This document shows, piece after piece, positions 11,276-22,599 of a stretch of 64,000 nucleotides of DNA. Positions within the stretch are counted from its first letter, which is position 1. The number at the start of each line of letters is the position of its first letter. This DNA is from Salvator merianae (taxonomy: Eukaryota; Chordata; Lepidosauria; Squamata; Teiidae): positions 9,715,787 through 9,779,786 of the forward strand of contig QVOM02000053.1 in assembly GCA_003586115.2 (NCBI GenBank), read 5' to 3'. The position numbers were made by a program, and so were the translations under genes. The notes below the pieces were generated by a model. It did not search any database. It saw nothing but the letters and a program-made list of their open reading frames with translations, and was not told the origin of the DNA.

Positions 11276-13350
11276 GGAGGTGGCCCATAAGGCTTCTTCT
11301 AGAGTTCTGAAACTCGAACAACCTTACTTCAAAAAGTTCCAGAAATTGTTTTCGTATGAGGGAAGGGATTTTTACCTTTTTACTTCTTTTCCAGTTCCAA
11401 GATTTAACTGGTACACACTAAAGGAGATATAATTGTTTTGAAACTGATTTCAGCTGATACTGTTGACACATAACTTCTCTCCAGAGCTGTCCTAGAGAGC
11501 AGGGTATGTGGCCCAGAGTGAATCAAACTGCACACACACACGTGTAACACTTTTATGCCATCAAAATCTGTTGGCTGCCTTTGAAACATCACCCTGCTGT
11601 TCCTGCGCCTGGCTTTTCTGTTGCAGAAGCGCTTCTCGTTTGGATCACATGCAGATCCTGCCCAGCTGCCAGCTAGCTGCTGGCTTGCGTTTTGGGCCTG
11701 CTCCCAGGAAACAGGGATGTCAGCTGCGGCTGCTGTGGCTGGCACAGCAGCATTCAGACCCTGCGTATATCTTACACTCACCCAAAGTGCAGAGACCATC
11801 CCTAAAGATGGCTTTGCCTTTCTCTTTGGAGATGGTTAGTGCAGTTGATTTTAGTTCGTGGCCTATTCAGGTCCCCATAATGTTGGCGGTGGGTTGGACT
11901 GAATAGATCTTTCATTTTGGTAAAACAACAACAACAACAACAAATGGGATATGCTAAAACAATGCACTAATGCAAGGTATTATGAAGGCATAACAGTTTG
12001 TGCCATTAAGTCAAGCATCCTTTCTATTTGTTACACAAATTAAAAAAAAAAAAAAATACAGTGCTCACTGCATATTTACTGACACCCTGTCTCTGCTGTG
12101 ATTAAACATCCACTCTTCTGAGTCCCAATGCATAGGCTTTACTTTTTGCTGTAAAACGACAGCATCCAGTGCTCCAGATCTATTGAATATGTCTTTAAAT
12201 TAACTGTTTTTGATAAGGTACACCTACAACAGCATGATAAAGTAGCAACTGGTGCCTATTGGGACTGACGGGGTAGAGGGCAAGGCAGTTAAAAGGAAGA
12301 GGTACCAGGGATCAGAGTAAGATAGCACTTCTATTAGTTGAGTCAATGGTAGACTGTAGTTCTACGCAACCCCTTGTGAAAATTTACACCACTGAACAGA
12401 ACAGATTCTATACCTACTAGCTAGAGCTAAACCGAAACATGTAGATGGAAACGGGACAAGTGGACTTAGTTTCTGTGCTACTGGATATGGTGGGACACTG
12501 CCCACTTTCGTCCTTATGGGTCAGCTGCCCAGTCTGTGATGATCAGTGCCATTTAGAATTGCATTTTACTTTCACTGCATAATATGTAACAGGGTGTAAA
12601 GGAGAAACAGCAAGAAAGAGAGGGAGGTGAAAGTCTGGTTACACATCTTTCTACCTGTGCTAGACTCTGCTTAAGATGCTGAATTTATTCCAGGACACAG
12701 ACACACACACATTTATATGCCTACCAACAAGAATTCCATGAGTAGCTACGCAGCAGGATCCAAACAGTTCTCAAACCCAAAATACACACTTAAGAATGTC
12801 ACACTCAAATCAAACAGGTAGGAGACAAACTATTTTTGGTTTTTATTGAAGGCTTGATAAGTAGCCATTACATAAACTATGTATATCTTATCAAAACAAA
12901 ATCAAACCAACAAAAACACCTTCTCAGCAAAAAAAACAACAACATTGTTGCACTTTTTCCAGCTCTGGGAGAGTTTAACAATATATTCTATTTCCAAAAA
13001 GGCAGTTAAAAAGGAGGAAACAGGTTGCTCCCAATAAAGAAAGCAAAATGAAGAAATCCCTAGAGACAGTGCTCTGCAAAAGCAATTTTTAAAGCTAGTT
13101 TGTATATTACTTAACAAGCTTTAATAATAAAGGGAAGTTTTGTATTATTACATGCTTGTTTGTTTAAGGCTGGTTTTTTTGTTTTGTTTTGTTTTTTTGG
13201 TGTGACAAAGAAAAATAACAAGTTGCTGCAAGAATTAAAGCATTTAGACTCCCTGTACCATTCCCAAATGATCAGAGGAAAGCACCTTACGTTTAAGAAT
13301 GTGCCTTCCTTGCTCTTGAAAGGGTAAAACAACATAGTTTTTGTGCAATT
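11276..13350. other. Unannotated sequence with AAC and A runs
   Basis: A slightly GC-richer patch at 11500-11900 carries overlapping 131- and 132-codon frames on opposite strands, with no recognisable domain. It is followed by an AAC run at 11925-11943, which may be a retroposon tail. An A-run lies at 12042-12055 and T/G-rich sequence at about 13172-13199. Confidence 0.4.
11925..11943. repeat. (AAC)n microsatellite
   Basis: About six AAC units after GAATAGATCTTTCATTTTGG. It may be the tail of an unrecognised retroposon read on the plus strand. Confidence 0.85.
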
Positions 13351-13359
13351 CTAATCCTG

Positions 13360-14860
13360 CCATATAAGTATTATGCTGTTGCAGATTTCAAAAGGTTAGC
13401 TTCAATGAACCTGACATGAATCTAACCCAAAATAACCCATTCAAGAGAAAAGTAAGAAATAATTGCTGTTTTCTCTCTTTTTTTCCCCCTCCGCTATATT
13501 GCTATAATGATTTTGCATAACAGATTGAACAAAGTGCTGTTGTGACAGGTGGTAGAATTCAGCTAGTAAGCACAGAGACAGGGTTCAATTTAGTTTGTGA
13601 ATCCTTTAATTGTTGTGCAGCTAATTAAAGAAGGTTCTTTACACTCGCAAGTGTTTACCGTTGCTAGTATGCATACATGAAAAATTAAATTGTGCCTTCA
13701 AGGGCTGAGAACTATAGAAAAATCATAGCGGATGCTGCAACATGCTTACCAGCTCAAAATAGCTGCTTTTTTCACAATTGGAATTTGTAAAACTTTTTGC
13801 TAAGCAAATATAGAGCTAATTAGAAGTGTTCGTTGGACCAATTAACATTTAAATAAATAAGCCATATTGCACATTTCACAGTCTTTATTTAATGATGCTT
13901 CTTAGCTCTTTGGAAAGATTCCTTTAAGTACAAATAAGTTGTCATAAAGAAATGAAAGACAAAAATAGCAGCACAACAGAATTTGATGTGCTTTCCTGTT
14001 TCTCCACACACACCCCCATGCTTAAAACCATAACTAAAAGCTATATCAGGCATTGAAAAGGGGTGGAAGAGAAAGGAGACCTTTCAATTTGCCAAGTTAT
14101 CTTTCACCTATTTGGACTTTGACAAGGAAGTATATATATATTTATCTATTTACTAAAGTGTCATGATAGCAATGTTTGTTCACTTGCAGTTCAGTCCTCT
14201 GTTATAGAATCTGTTTATCCCCACCTCCACCCTGGAGGGAATCTGCTTTTATCTCGGAAAGCCGCCAAATGAGGCAAAGGAAAGCTTCTGAAACAGGGGC
14301 AAAAGAAATGGAAGCTGTTACACTGCACACGTGTGAAAGAAAATAGCTAATTTGATGTTCAACTGTGAACACTTCTGTATCTGACAAACAGCTTGATCTT
14401 CACCCCAGACATAAGCAGGAATGTGCCAGGATGGAAATCAGCTTCCTAGGTACTCAGCAAAACTAGCTCAAAGAAACCAGTTCAGCTCAGGTGACCTGGC
14501 TATGGGCTGAACTGCAAAAACCAAGGTGCTGTATTGACATCGAGTTTAACCTCCAGGCTACAATTAGTTCCTTTTTCCCATCAATTAAGTAAAATACACA
14601 AAATGTCTGCCTGCCAAATCCCATGTACTTTCAATCAGTACATTTTTTTTTTCCAGTGACATCTTAGGAGTTTCTCTTTCTCAATCACTTATAAGTTTGC
14701 TAATACAAATTATATGACACACACAAAAAAGGTTTAATTCTCCAAGAAACGTTAAGAGATCTTGCAATCATGCTAATGTGAACGGGTCTAACTTTTGACC
14801 TTGTCTCTTAGAAAAATTAACAAGCATCAATTAACATTTAAATAAATATGCCGGATTACT
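13360..14860. other. Repeat-free AT-rich block, weak candidate conserved non-coding region
   Basis: No recognisable transposon for about 1.5 kb. It has many TAATTA/ATTAA-type words and no long frame. A 21 bp word starting CAATTAACATTT occurs exactly at 13839-13859 and again at 14828-14848. The look is that of vertebrate conserved non-coding DNA, but this is an impression only; conservation was not tested. Confidence 0.25.
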
Positions 14861-15078
14861 GAAGGCTGTATGGAATACAAAAGAGGAAAATGAAATACTG
14901 GCTTATACATGCACAATCAATACCTGAAAACAGCACCGTTCATAGATAAGCTACAGATATGAGACTTAACAGATCAAAACCCAAAAGACAGAGTGCTTAC
15001 ATGTAAGTAGCTCCAGTACAATGTGTTTAGATGGAGCTACAAAGAGTTACTATATGAAAAAGAGGGCAGGGTTCCTGC

Positions 15079-15381
15079 TAGAGATGTGCTGAACTGATTT
15101 TGTCAGTTTGCAGCAAACTGGGATATTTGCTTGGTTCACATGCAAACCAAACCACGATGTTGTTCGAAAAACCTAGTCCAAAGCAAACACAAACCAAGGG
15201 ATTGCAATGTACCAAGTGAAGCAGAGTGAATGAAGGATGGTTTACTATGGTTCACTTGGTTTGCCTGTAAACCAAACCAACCTGTTTTGATTTTTTTTTT
15301 AAAGTTCAAACTGAACCCAAACCAAGAGTAGTTGGTTCAATTTGAACCAAACATGAAAATTTCATTTCGTGCACCTCCCTA
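15079..15381. mobile_element. hAT-like MITE, 303 bp, near full length
   Basis: Starts TAGAGATGTGC and ends GTGCACCTCCCTA, which are terminal inverted repeats. It is flanked by GTTCCTGC (15071-15078) and GTTCCTCT (15382-15389), a 6/8 match consistent with an old 8 bp target-site duplication. The interior is rich in AACCAAACC and its complement. There is no coding capacity. Confidence 0.8.
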
Positions 15382-15389
15382 GTTCCTCT

Positions 15390-16475
15390 CCTTTAAACCT
15401 GTAGCTGCATGAAAGAAGGAATTTCAGCAGGTGTGGCCTGCATAACAAGCTATATCCACCAAAACTCCGTCTTCTAAGTGATTATTAAAGAAGCAGGTAT
15501 TGTTTATTCTTTTTCACATGGTAACCCTAAATTATGGGTCCACACATTTATGTATTACATACCAGAAGCAGAATTATCAAATGGTGTCTACTGGAGTCAA
15601 AACAAGGAACAGAAAAGTAAGCCCAAGAGCTAGAGAAAGTGTCAGAAAAAGATACAACTATGTAAGGTGTAGGAAAAGAAGCTAGAGAGTCACAACCCAT
15701 GTTGCAATCTCCATCCATGGCTTCGGTCATCATGGGTTATGGAACATTTTTAAGTTGTCTGTAACAATCACAGGACAAGCAGCATGATTTAAAAAATGAT
15801 TTACAAAATACAATTTAAAACCAGAAGTAAAAATAAAATGTCAACTTTGTAAGAGAAATAACTTACATATTAGCAGAAGGTAGAGGAAATCAATTCTCCT
15901 CTCTTGCAACAGGGCAAGACAAAAGAGGTGACAAAGAGTCTTTCTGCATATACCCTTAGAATGGGCTAGTGCACCATTCCAGTGTGAACTAGAAAGACCA
16001 CACCCTTGGTTGGCTGTTGTGTCTCTATTGGATGCTATGTAGACTGGTCTAGGTGGTCAAATGGGATATTGGGATAATGGCAGACCTGTTTTTTATAGGT
16101 CTATTGGTGGTGCATGCCTCCATAGGCCGGTGTAGCAGGGAGACCCATTACAACAACGCAACAAATTGCATAGGCCTACAGTTTTATAAGGTCCCACCTA
16201 CCATTAGTTCTATCTAAATTGATCTTCCCCCACATTACTTTCTTTTTAACTACCTTGACCAATGGGCACTAATCACCACTTATCCAGAATCCTCTAATCT
16301 CTAATATAATCACAAGTAGAAACGAAGAACATTTCTTCCTTGTAAAAGGCTTCCCAAAGCTATGAGACATTTATGAAGAGCCGTGAGAATGTGTCAGAAA
16401 GGCTCAGGCCTTGTTGAGAGGCCATTATTTTTACTTATTTATTGTCTACTTCTCCGATAGGTTAAAGAACCCCTC
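15390..16475. other. Unannotated sequence
   Basis: No recognised repeat or gene. Two overlapping 61-codon frames near 15500-15733 are likely incidental. Confidence 0.45.
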
Positions 16476-16479
16476 AGAT

Positions 16480-16965
16480 CCAGTCAGTTCCTGGGGATTA
16501 CGTGGACACATCTATGGAGTTTTCATGGCAAAGATATGGCACTGGGTCACTACTGTCTTCTTCTGGGAAGATGCTGGGGACTAGGGACGTGCACGAATGA
16601 AATTTGTGTTTTCAATTCACTGTCACAGTGAAAGCCTGTATTTTCACTTAATTGGCAAACTGCAACTTTGAAAAGGTGGGTTTTGCATTTGTTTTCACAG
16701 TTTTCACAATGTATTCCCTGTTGAAAATGTCATTTTCATGCGTTAAAACAGAGTGAAAACATGAATATTCCCATTGATTATTCCACTTTCCCAAGGGTAG
16801 AAACTGGTTCATTTTGATCGAACTCTGAAAATATGAAAAACCTCCCTTTCAATTCAGTTTCAATACCCGCGAATGCAGATTATTCAGTTGAATTTGTGAA
16901 CATGAAACAAATTTTGCACATCTCTATGGAGACTGACCTTTTATTACTGAGCAACAACCATTCCT
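16480..16965 (-). mobile_element. SINE remnant, antisense, split by a hAT-like element
   Basis: Bases 16485-16581 (CCTGGGGATTACGTGG..., then TCTGGGAAGATGCTGGGGACT) resemble the antisense of a tRNA-derived squamate SINE, comparable with 49990-50210. The SINE seems to resume after the hAT-like element at about 16927, with a degraded tRNA-head segment to about 16965. Confidence 0.55.
16582..16926. mobile_element. hAT-like MITE, about 345 bp, inserted in a SINE
   Basis: Begins TAGGGACGTGCACGAATG and ends TTTTGCACATCTCTA. The left flank CTGGGGAC and right flank ATGGAGAC agree at 6 of 8 positions if the last A is counted with the flank. The interior has AATTGGCAAACTGC, GAAAACATGAAT and CAATTCAGTTTCAAT. 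No open frame. Confidence 0.8.
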
Positions 16966-17082
16966 GTATGTCTCTAACAGCACTGTAAACACTGCTGTTG
17001 CATGTAGTGGCCATTTTGCCAGGATTTATTTGTTAATTTTCAATATGTACATCCTGCCTGACTATCCTGGATTCAGTGTTGG

Positions 17083-17253
17083 CCCATGGCTTTAAGGGTG
17101 GGTGTTTGTAACATGTGGGAAGCGGGTGATTATGGTTCATGAGGCCTCCAGGCCCCTATACTATTGCAATGCAACAATACAGAGGCTCAAAGGCCCCATG
17201 AACAGTGATTGCCCACTTCCCATGTGTTACAAACACCCGCCTTAAAGCCATGG
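17083..17253. mobile_element. Long hairpin element, 171 bp
   Basis: Left arm CCCATGGCTTTAAGG... pairs with right arm ...CCTTAAAGCCATGGG. Arms are about 75 bases with few mismatches around a roughly 20 base loop (ACTATTGCAATGCAACAATA). It shares CACCCGCCTTAAAG with 42795-42852, so it is a dispersed family. Foldback MITE is the best guess. Confidence 0.75.
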
Positions 17254-17394
17254 GTTGCTGCTGCCTGGATTAATGAGTCCCACCCACGGGTGCCATATCT
17301 ACAAGCAGAATTGAAAAAAAAGATATGATGAATGATATCATTTTGAGATCTTTATTGAATTAATAGCAATGTTTCCCCATCTGCTATTTTTGCA

Positions 17395-17423
17395 GCTACA
17401 TGGATTTGCAGAATCCATGTAGC
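17395..17423. repeat. Small perfect hairpin
   Basis: GCTACATGGATT (17395-17406) pairs exactly with AATCCATGTAGC (17412-17423) around the loop TGCAG. It lies 141 bases after the larger hairpin element. Confidence 0.8.
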
Positions 17424-17429
17424 AATCAC

Positions 17430-19095
17430 AGGATTTTAACACCAGTCTTTCCCACTATCTCCACCACCATGACCTCCATTCCACTTTATTCCATAACAGT
17501 ACTAGCATAAGAGTTTTACCAAAATAGTATCACTACACCAGCCTATCTTTGATCTGTTTTAGGATAAACAAACATTCACTTTTATGGTAAGTATGTGTAC
17601 ATTTGGAAAAGCGTCGTGCTAAAAGATGACATGAAGCTGGCTCCTAAACACACATCTAGAAGTTTTGCATTTTGGACAGCATAGCTTAGGATTGTTTATA
17701 TCCCTGCCATTCCTTCCCGTTGAAGGATAAATCCAGAGACTAAAATGCAGTATTAGGTTTAATGGACTACTTATTAAATTAAAGAAGAAATTGAAAAAAC
17801 ACCATTGTCCATTTTTTTGTGAGGAACAGCAATGATAAAAGGGAGTTTGGGTTTCTTATCTTTGACACTAAAAGACTATTTACTGATGTGGGTGTTGGCT
17901 CACCAAAGTCTCAAACATCAATGACCTTTATAAATAATGTAGAGTTCATAAAGATGATTATCATGTTCTATTTAAAAATGCATAAAGAGAGAGATAATAA
18001 CAATGATTTGCACTTCTGTCTACTGAACTCCAAGTACTAATGAATTTATCCTTATAATGTTCCTACATTTTTCAGTATAACAACAATATGAATATATTTC
18101 AGAGACCAAGCCTACAAAAACTGGAAAATAAGGTGCAAATGTAGTATTATTTATGCACTGCCACACCTAAATGTATAGACTGGATATCCAGATAAGCTGG
18201 ACGTTCAAGGCAGTTTACATTCATTGAATGTTTCTCAAACTTATAGCCAAACAAGTTATAATTTGCCTTCTTGAAATGAATGTAGCTGCCTTGGAGAACT
18301 GCTTGCTTTCCATAGGCATGTTGATGGTAATCGTTTTTCTGAATGTATGAACAGTCTTAGATGATGGAGGCAGGATCTGCATGGGGTACAATGGCTTCAT
18401 ACAAAAATCCAAGGGGTGTGGGGACTGCATATCCTCACAGCAATCAGGCCATCAACGGCTGCAGAGAGGCAGAGATGTCTTTTGTAGGGATGTGTATAAA
18501 CAAAATCTCCAGTTCAACCCCAAACACATCGGAGAGCAGTCAATGCTGGAGTACAACTGCTCCAGTTCATTTATTTATAATAATTATCAAAGTCATGTCT
18601 GCTCTAGCATTCAAACTGTGCCCAAGACACTTTTATGTTGATTGCTGCTTAACAATGGGATGAAGGAAATAACTTTTTTAATATGTGTATTTGTATTTTG
18701 ATATTACGTAAAAAACCTACAAGGGAGAAAAAAGATTCTATAAATGCCAGTAAATAAATTAGACAGCTACAGAAAAGGAATATGTATTAGCAGAACACAA
18801 AAACTGTATCCAAATGTGTTCACTTCCAACAATGTAATTCCAGTCAGCTTAAAAAATATGGAAAATAAGTACAAGAAATGGAATTAACATTGTTCCTAAA
18901 TATGGAGATGGCAGGATTTATATTACTATTTTCTTTCAGACTTAGATCTGAACTTTTGAAAAGGAAAATAAAATATCCACAATGTATGTCTAGGGCCTTT
19001 AAAGACATGCTTGTAAATATGTAAACTATTATGAATCCAGGCACCTGTTTACAAAATTCCCTATCATTGTCTGACTGAGAAAATTGGCAATCCTG
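17430..19095. other. Mostly unannotated sequence
   Basis: Two weak fragments. At 18145-18225, TTATTTATGCACTGCC...TTCAAGGCAGTTTACA resembles a LINE or SINE 3' end in antisense. At 18485, TAGGGATGTGTATAAAC resembles the start of the hAT-like family, with about 70 bases retained. Nothing else is recognised. Confidence 0.35.
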
Positions 19096-19099
19096 CGGT

Positions 19100-19620
19100 T
19101 TAGCTTCTCAAAAACTGTGACCATGTAGAAAGATGAGACAGGCTGTAGGGAGGGGAAGGGGTGCTAATGCAGTTCCAAAAGCAAGCCAAACCTAAGCAAT
19201 AGCAACACTTGGAACACTTTTTTGGGAGTTGGACACCCAGGCAAAAGCTGGCTTGAGAGGCTAGAAAATTTTCCAGTAGCATCAGGACAAGCAATGTTCA
19301 CAAGAGACCACAGTGTAACTAGGTAGCTTCTAGAAGTCATTTTTAAAGCTGCCCATTGCAAGATCAAATTATCAAGCTCTGTCCACCATACATCTACTTT
19401 ATTCATTCATTCATTCATTCATTCATTTTTAAATCTATGTATTGTTACCTTATCCACCAACCTCCATTTTACCGTATCTGCTTGAATCACCATTATGTTA
19501 TCATCTAGATACAAATTTGCAAGGGAAATTTCTAGAACCCTGGATAACAGGCAGCCCAATTTAGATTGTGTCTCACAAGCCAACAAACTTACACGCAGCA
19601 TAGTAGTTCTTTTTAGAGTT
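19100..19620 (-). other. Unresolved antisense frames, possible degraded LINE ORF
   Basis: Three consecutive minus frames of 60-80 codons tile this interval. They include NLYLDDNIMVIQADTVKW and LQWAALKMTSRSYLV, which look more protein-like than the surrounding frames. The second motif vaguely resembles the region after the L1 reverse transcriptase. An (ATTC)n run interrupts it. This is a guess; a tBLASTn search would decide. Confidence 0.25.
19401..19427. repeat. (ATTC)n microsatellite
   Basis: Six to seven uninterrupted ATTC units. Confidence 0.95.
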
Positions 19621-20024
19621 TTAGGTCTTGATAGTAAAATTGGTTGAAGTTACAGCTGGAGAGGGTGGATCTTTCAGCCATTTTTCCTTTGCTAATGCCT
19701 TTCTCTAAATAGTTCCATCAATGGTATTTTTAATTCTGTGTGGTGGAGTAAAATATACAGTATATCAGCCTATCTATTACCAGGTACACTATACTGCCCA
19801 GGTCTAGGAGTATAAGCACGCCATGTTGTTTTAGTGAATAGACAGGGCCTATAAGGATATGTTGTTCTGAATGAGTTGTGCTATAACATGACTGCAGGTC
19901 CTTCAAATTTGTGAAGGCTTAGTTCCCACAAATTAATGTGGAGTTTCCACTCCCACTAGGAAAAAAAAATGAGCCACAGGTATCTGGGACCCTTTCCACT
20001 CAGGACTTTACCACTGATATATTA

Positions 20025-20213
20025 CCTATTCTCACTTAACACAAGAAGGAAGGACTAGAAACAATGGGATGAAACTTCAAGGGAGAAGATACAGATTAGA
20101 TATTAGAAAAAACTTTCTGAGGGGAAGGCCAATCAGTCAATGGAACAGGTAGCCACAGGAGGTGGTGAGCTCTCCTTGGCTGGAGGTCTTCAAGCAGAGG
20201 CTGGACAGTAGTA
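20025..20213 (+). mobile_element. CR1-clade LINE 3' fragment
   Basis: Nearly parallel to 43465-43742: CACAAGAAGGAAGGACTAGAA..., then a sequence ending GGTGGTGAGCTCTCCTTGGC and GAGGTCTTCAAGCAGAGGCTGGA. That is the codon stretch for the CR1 ORF2 C-terminus (NRLPQEVVSS-like). It is frameshifted or stopped relative to the copy at 43465 and lacks the usual ATTCTATG end. Confidence 0.8.
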
Positions 20214-20334
20214 GCATTATGGAAAAGGGACAAAGCTGTGTATGCTATGCTATCTATCCTACAGTCCCCAAATTGCCTCTTGCTCTCAAATGAGGGGGAA
20301 TTTTATGTCACTGAGACTCTTGAAGTGCTGTATT

Positions 20335-20535
20335 AGCTAGAGGGTTAGACTGAGGCTGAGTACTTGCCTTCAAACCTCTACTCAACTATGAGAGCACATT
20401 GCCTGATTTTAGGCCTGTCCTTTCTCTCAACTTAATCTACACCACAGGAATGTGATGGGCTTAAAATATAAGAGGGGGGATGCCACCTTGATCTGTATGG
20501 AAGATAAGAGTGACATAAATGCTGCAATAAATTTA
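20335..20535 (+). mobile_element. Sauria/ACA-type SINE, diverged
   Basis: Resembles the squamate SINE body: TCAACTATGAGAGCACATTG, then a TTAATCTACACCACAGGAATG stretch, then GCCACCTTGATCTG and ATAAATGCTGCAATAAAT at the 3' end. The tRNA-derived head is strongly degraded. Confidence 0.65.
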
Positions 20536-20579
20536 GTAATTCAAGTGGCTTTTGGAATGGGAAAGAAACCATCTTTCTC

Positions 20580-20895
20580 TTCTCCCAGATCTTTTATAAT
20601 AGGAGTCCTGCTGGATCAGGCCACAAGCCACCTAGCCCAGCATCTCGTACAGTGGCCCATCAATTTCTTCTGGGCATTCTCAAGCAGAAGATGAGGGCAA
20701 ACCTTCACCTGCTCTTAGCTCGCTGCAAATGGTCTTTAGAGGCAGTCTGCCTGTCTCTCCAACCTGGAGGCAATATCTAGGCATCCATTCGAGTAGCCAT
20801 TGATTCACCTGCCCTCCATGAATTTGTCTAACCCTTTGTTAAAGCCACCTAGGCTCGATGCAGTCACCACCTCTTCTGGTAGTAAACCACTTTTG
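20580..20895 (-). mobile_element. CR1-clade LINE 3' end, antisense
   Basis: The reverse complement reads into a CR1 tail with the hallmark phrase for GATGGGCCACTGTACGAGATG and CTTGTGGCCTGATCCAGCAG. It aligns with the plus-strand copy at 62455-62875, including the CTTGAGAATGCCCAGAAG segment and the ORF2 C-terminal part at the right (GGGTTAGACAAATTCATGGA in antisense). Confidence 0.85.
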
Positions 20896-21260
20896 GAGCA
20901 CCCTGACTAGCTTCTATCAATTAATTTTCATAATTGCTTTTTATCTATAATTGTTTGATATTTTCCTCTGTGTGCTTATTTATTTAGAATATCTTACCCC
21001 ATTCTGAAAGGAAGCCATCTTTAATAATTCTGCAGAAGAGGGACTCTCAGCAGAATGGCAATCCTACTTGTATAAGTCCAAAAGCAAATACAACAATCTC
21101 TGGGCTCAGGCATGATTCAAGAAGTGTGGGGAAGAACAGCTAAAGAAGAAAAAGGCAAAGAAACAGACTTGGACATCACTTTTTAAAGTTAGAAAAGCTT
21201 CTAAAGACCAGCTTAAGTACAAATAGTTGGAAATACAGAAGAAAAAAAACACTCAGATTT
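20896..21260. other. Unannotated sequence
   Basis: No recognised repeat. The interval has A-rich stretches and no frame of note. Confidence 0.4.
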
Positions 21261-21390
21261 GGACTGCCTCCAGACATTACTTACTTATTCTGCTGTTTTG
21301 GGATATTCTGAAAAAAAGCAATCACTTGAGTGCTTTATTCTGGAATATCCAAACATAGTGGAATAAGTAAGCAACATCTGTGGGCAGTTT
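21261..21390. mobile_element. Short palindromic MITE, about 130 bp
   Basis: Left GGACTGCCTCCAGACATTAC and the reverse complement of right GCAACATCTGTGGGCAGTTT agree. Both arms carry TTACTTATTC and GGATATTC-type segments, giving a hairpin of about 50 base arms. The termini match the ends of the repeats at 10800-11275 and 38375-38760, and its right half matches 4086-4166. Confidence 0.75.
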
Positions 21391-21729
21391 TGGTCTCAGC
21401 AGAGCTGACAGAACAGAGGTGCTTCCTTTGCCCCCCATTTCTCTCCATTAACATATTGATGAAATGTTAAATGACAAACGTGTCAGAAATGAGATATACA
21501 GATGAATGAAGTAGGAATTGATCTGTTGTCATTAGTATTGTTGTTATTATCACTAGTGGTGCTGCTTCTACTATTACTGTTTATTAGATGTGAGAAATTG
21601 TGTAACTGCATATAGTTTTGCCACACATCTGAACAAGGATGAAGAAGAACTGACAAAAGTTTCAAAAGAGGACAACCACAATGGTAAAAGGGCTAGATAG
21701 AATCCTTGTAAAAGTAAAGGTTGAAATTG
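21391..21729. other. Unannotated sequence
   Basis: Degenerate ATT/GTT-rich sequence near 21525-21590. No recognised element. Confidence 0.4.
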
Positions 21730-22210
21730 TTGTTGTTTTATCTAGAAAGGAAAAGAATGAGACGGGTGATAGCAAACGTGTATAAAATGATGCAAATTAT
21801 GGACAAAGCAAATAAGGATACATTTCCTCCCTTCTCCAAAGCACTAGAAATATGTTTCTGCCAGTGAAGCTGAACTTGGGAAAAATCAGGATAGACAAGA
21901 ATATTTCATCACACAGTACATGGCCGAATTTTGGAATTCACTCTCACTGACTTTGGAGTTGACTACCACCAATAAGATTCTGGACCTGTTCACACTGTTG
22001 CAGGTCATGCTCTTGGGGTAAATTGTTTTTATTAGGGGTGGCTGGGTGTGTATTTGCCATTGGAATTGCTATGCCTCTAAAGGCTAGGTGCTAGGGGAAT
22101 ATCAGAAAGGCAAAGTATGTTTCTTGGCCTTCCATATGTAACTGGTTGCCACTGTGAGAACAGAGTATTGGACAAGATGGGTCAACAAAGGATTTCTTAT
22201 CTTCTCATAG
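21730..22210 (+). mobile_element. CR1-clade LINE 3' remnant
   Basis: Resembles ORF2 C-terminal coding (MRRVIANVYKMMQIMDKANK; WPNFGIHSH) followed by a 3' end with GGTTGCCACTGTGAGAACAGA and GGACAAGATGGG. ACCTGTTCACACTGTTG at about 21986 is like the terminus of the MITE at 25868, so a second element may interrupt the tail. Several stops are present. Confidence 0.6.
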
Positions 22211-22389
22211 GAAAAAAAAGTATCTGGAAAAGTATGTTATTAACATAGAATTAATAAAGCACATGAACAGTGTTGCCCAATCACTAACCAATGCTGTTTG
22301 TTACTTAATTGTGTTTAATTTGTTTTTGATTGCGGGCAGAATCATCTCTTAACCTGAGTATGCTCCCTATACTGTGCTATTCTTAGTTG

Positions 22390-22590
22390 TAACAAAATGA
22401 CCAGACAGGGTTGTTTTAGAACAGTTTGAATTGAACTGTTAGGTTCAATTGTGTTCAGCTGAAAACCCCTGATTTGGTTCAAATTAAACCAAACTCTTTC
22501 AGAAAGGGAGGGTTGGTTTCAATTAAACAGGGTCAGACTGATACATTTGATTTCAACTGTTCTAAAATGAACTGGATATGCACATTTCTG
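22390..22590. mobile_element. Degraded hAT-like MITE fragment
   Basis: Rich in GGTTCAATT, GGTTCAAATTAAACCAAA and TCAATTAAACAGGGTCAG words, as in the copy at 58778-58975. Neither terminus is recognisable. Confidence 0.45.
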
Positions 22591-22599
22591 ACAATAGAA

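Noticed and set aside
11404..11906. Overlapping 131 and 132 codon frames on opposite strands
   Set aside because: Sense and antisense frames together in a locally GC-richer patch point to stop-codon scarcity. Residue content shows no motif.
17083..17253. microRNA precursor
   Set aside because: The foldback is far longer than a typical animal pre-miRNA and belongs to a dispersed repeat family. No known mature miRNA sequence is recognised.
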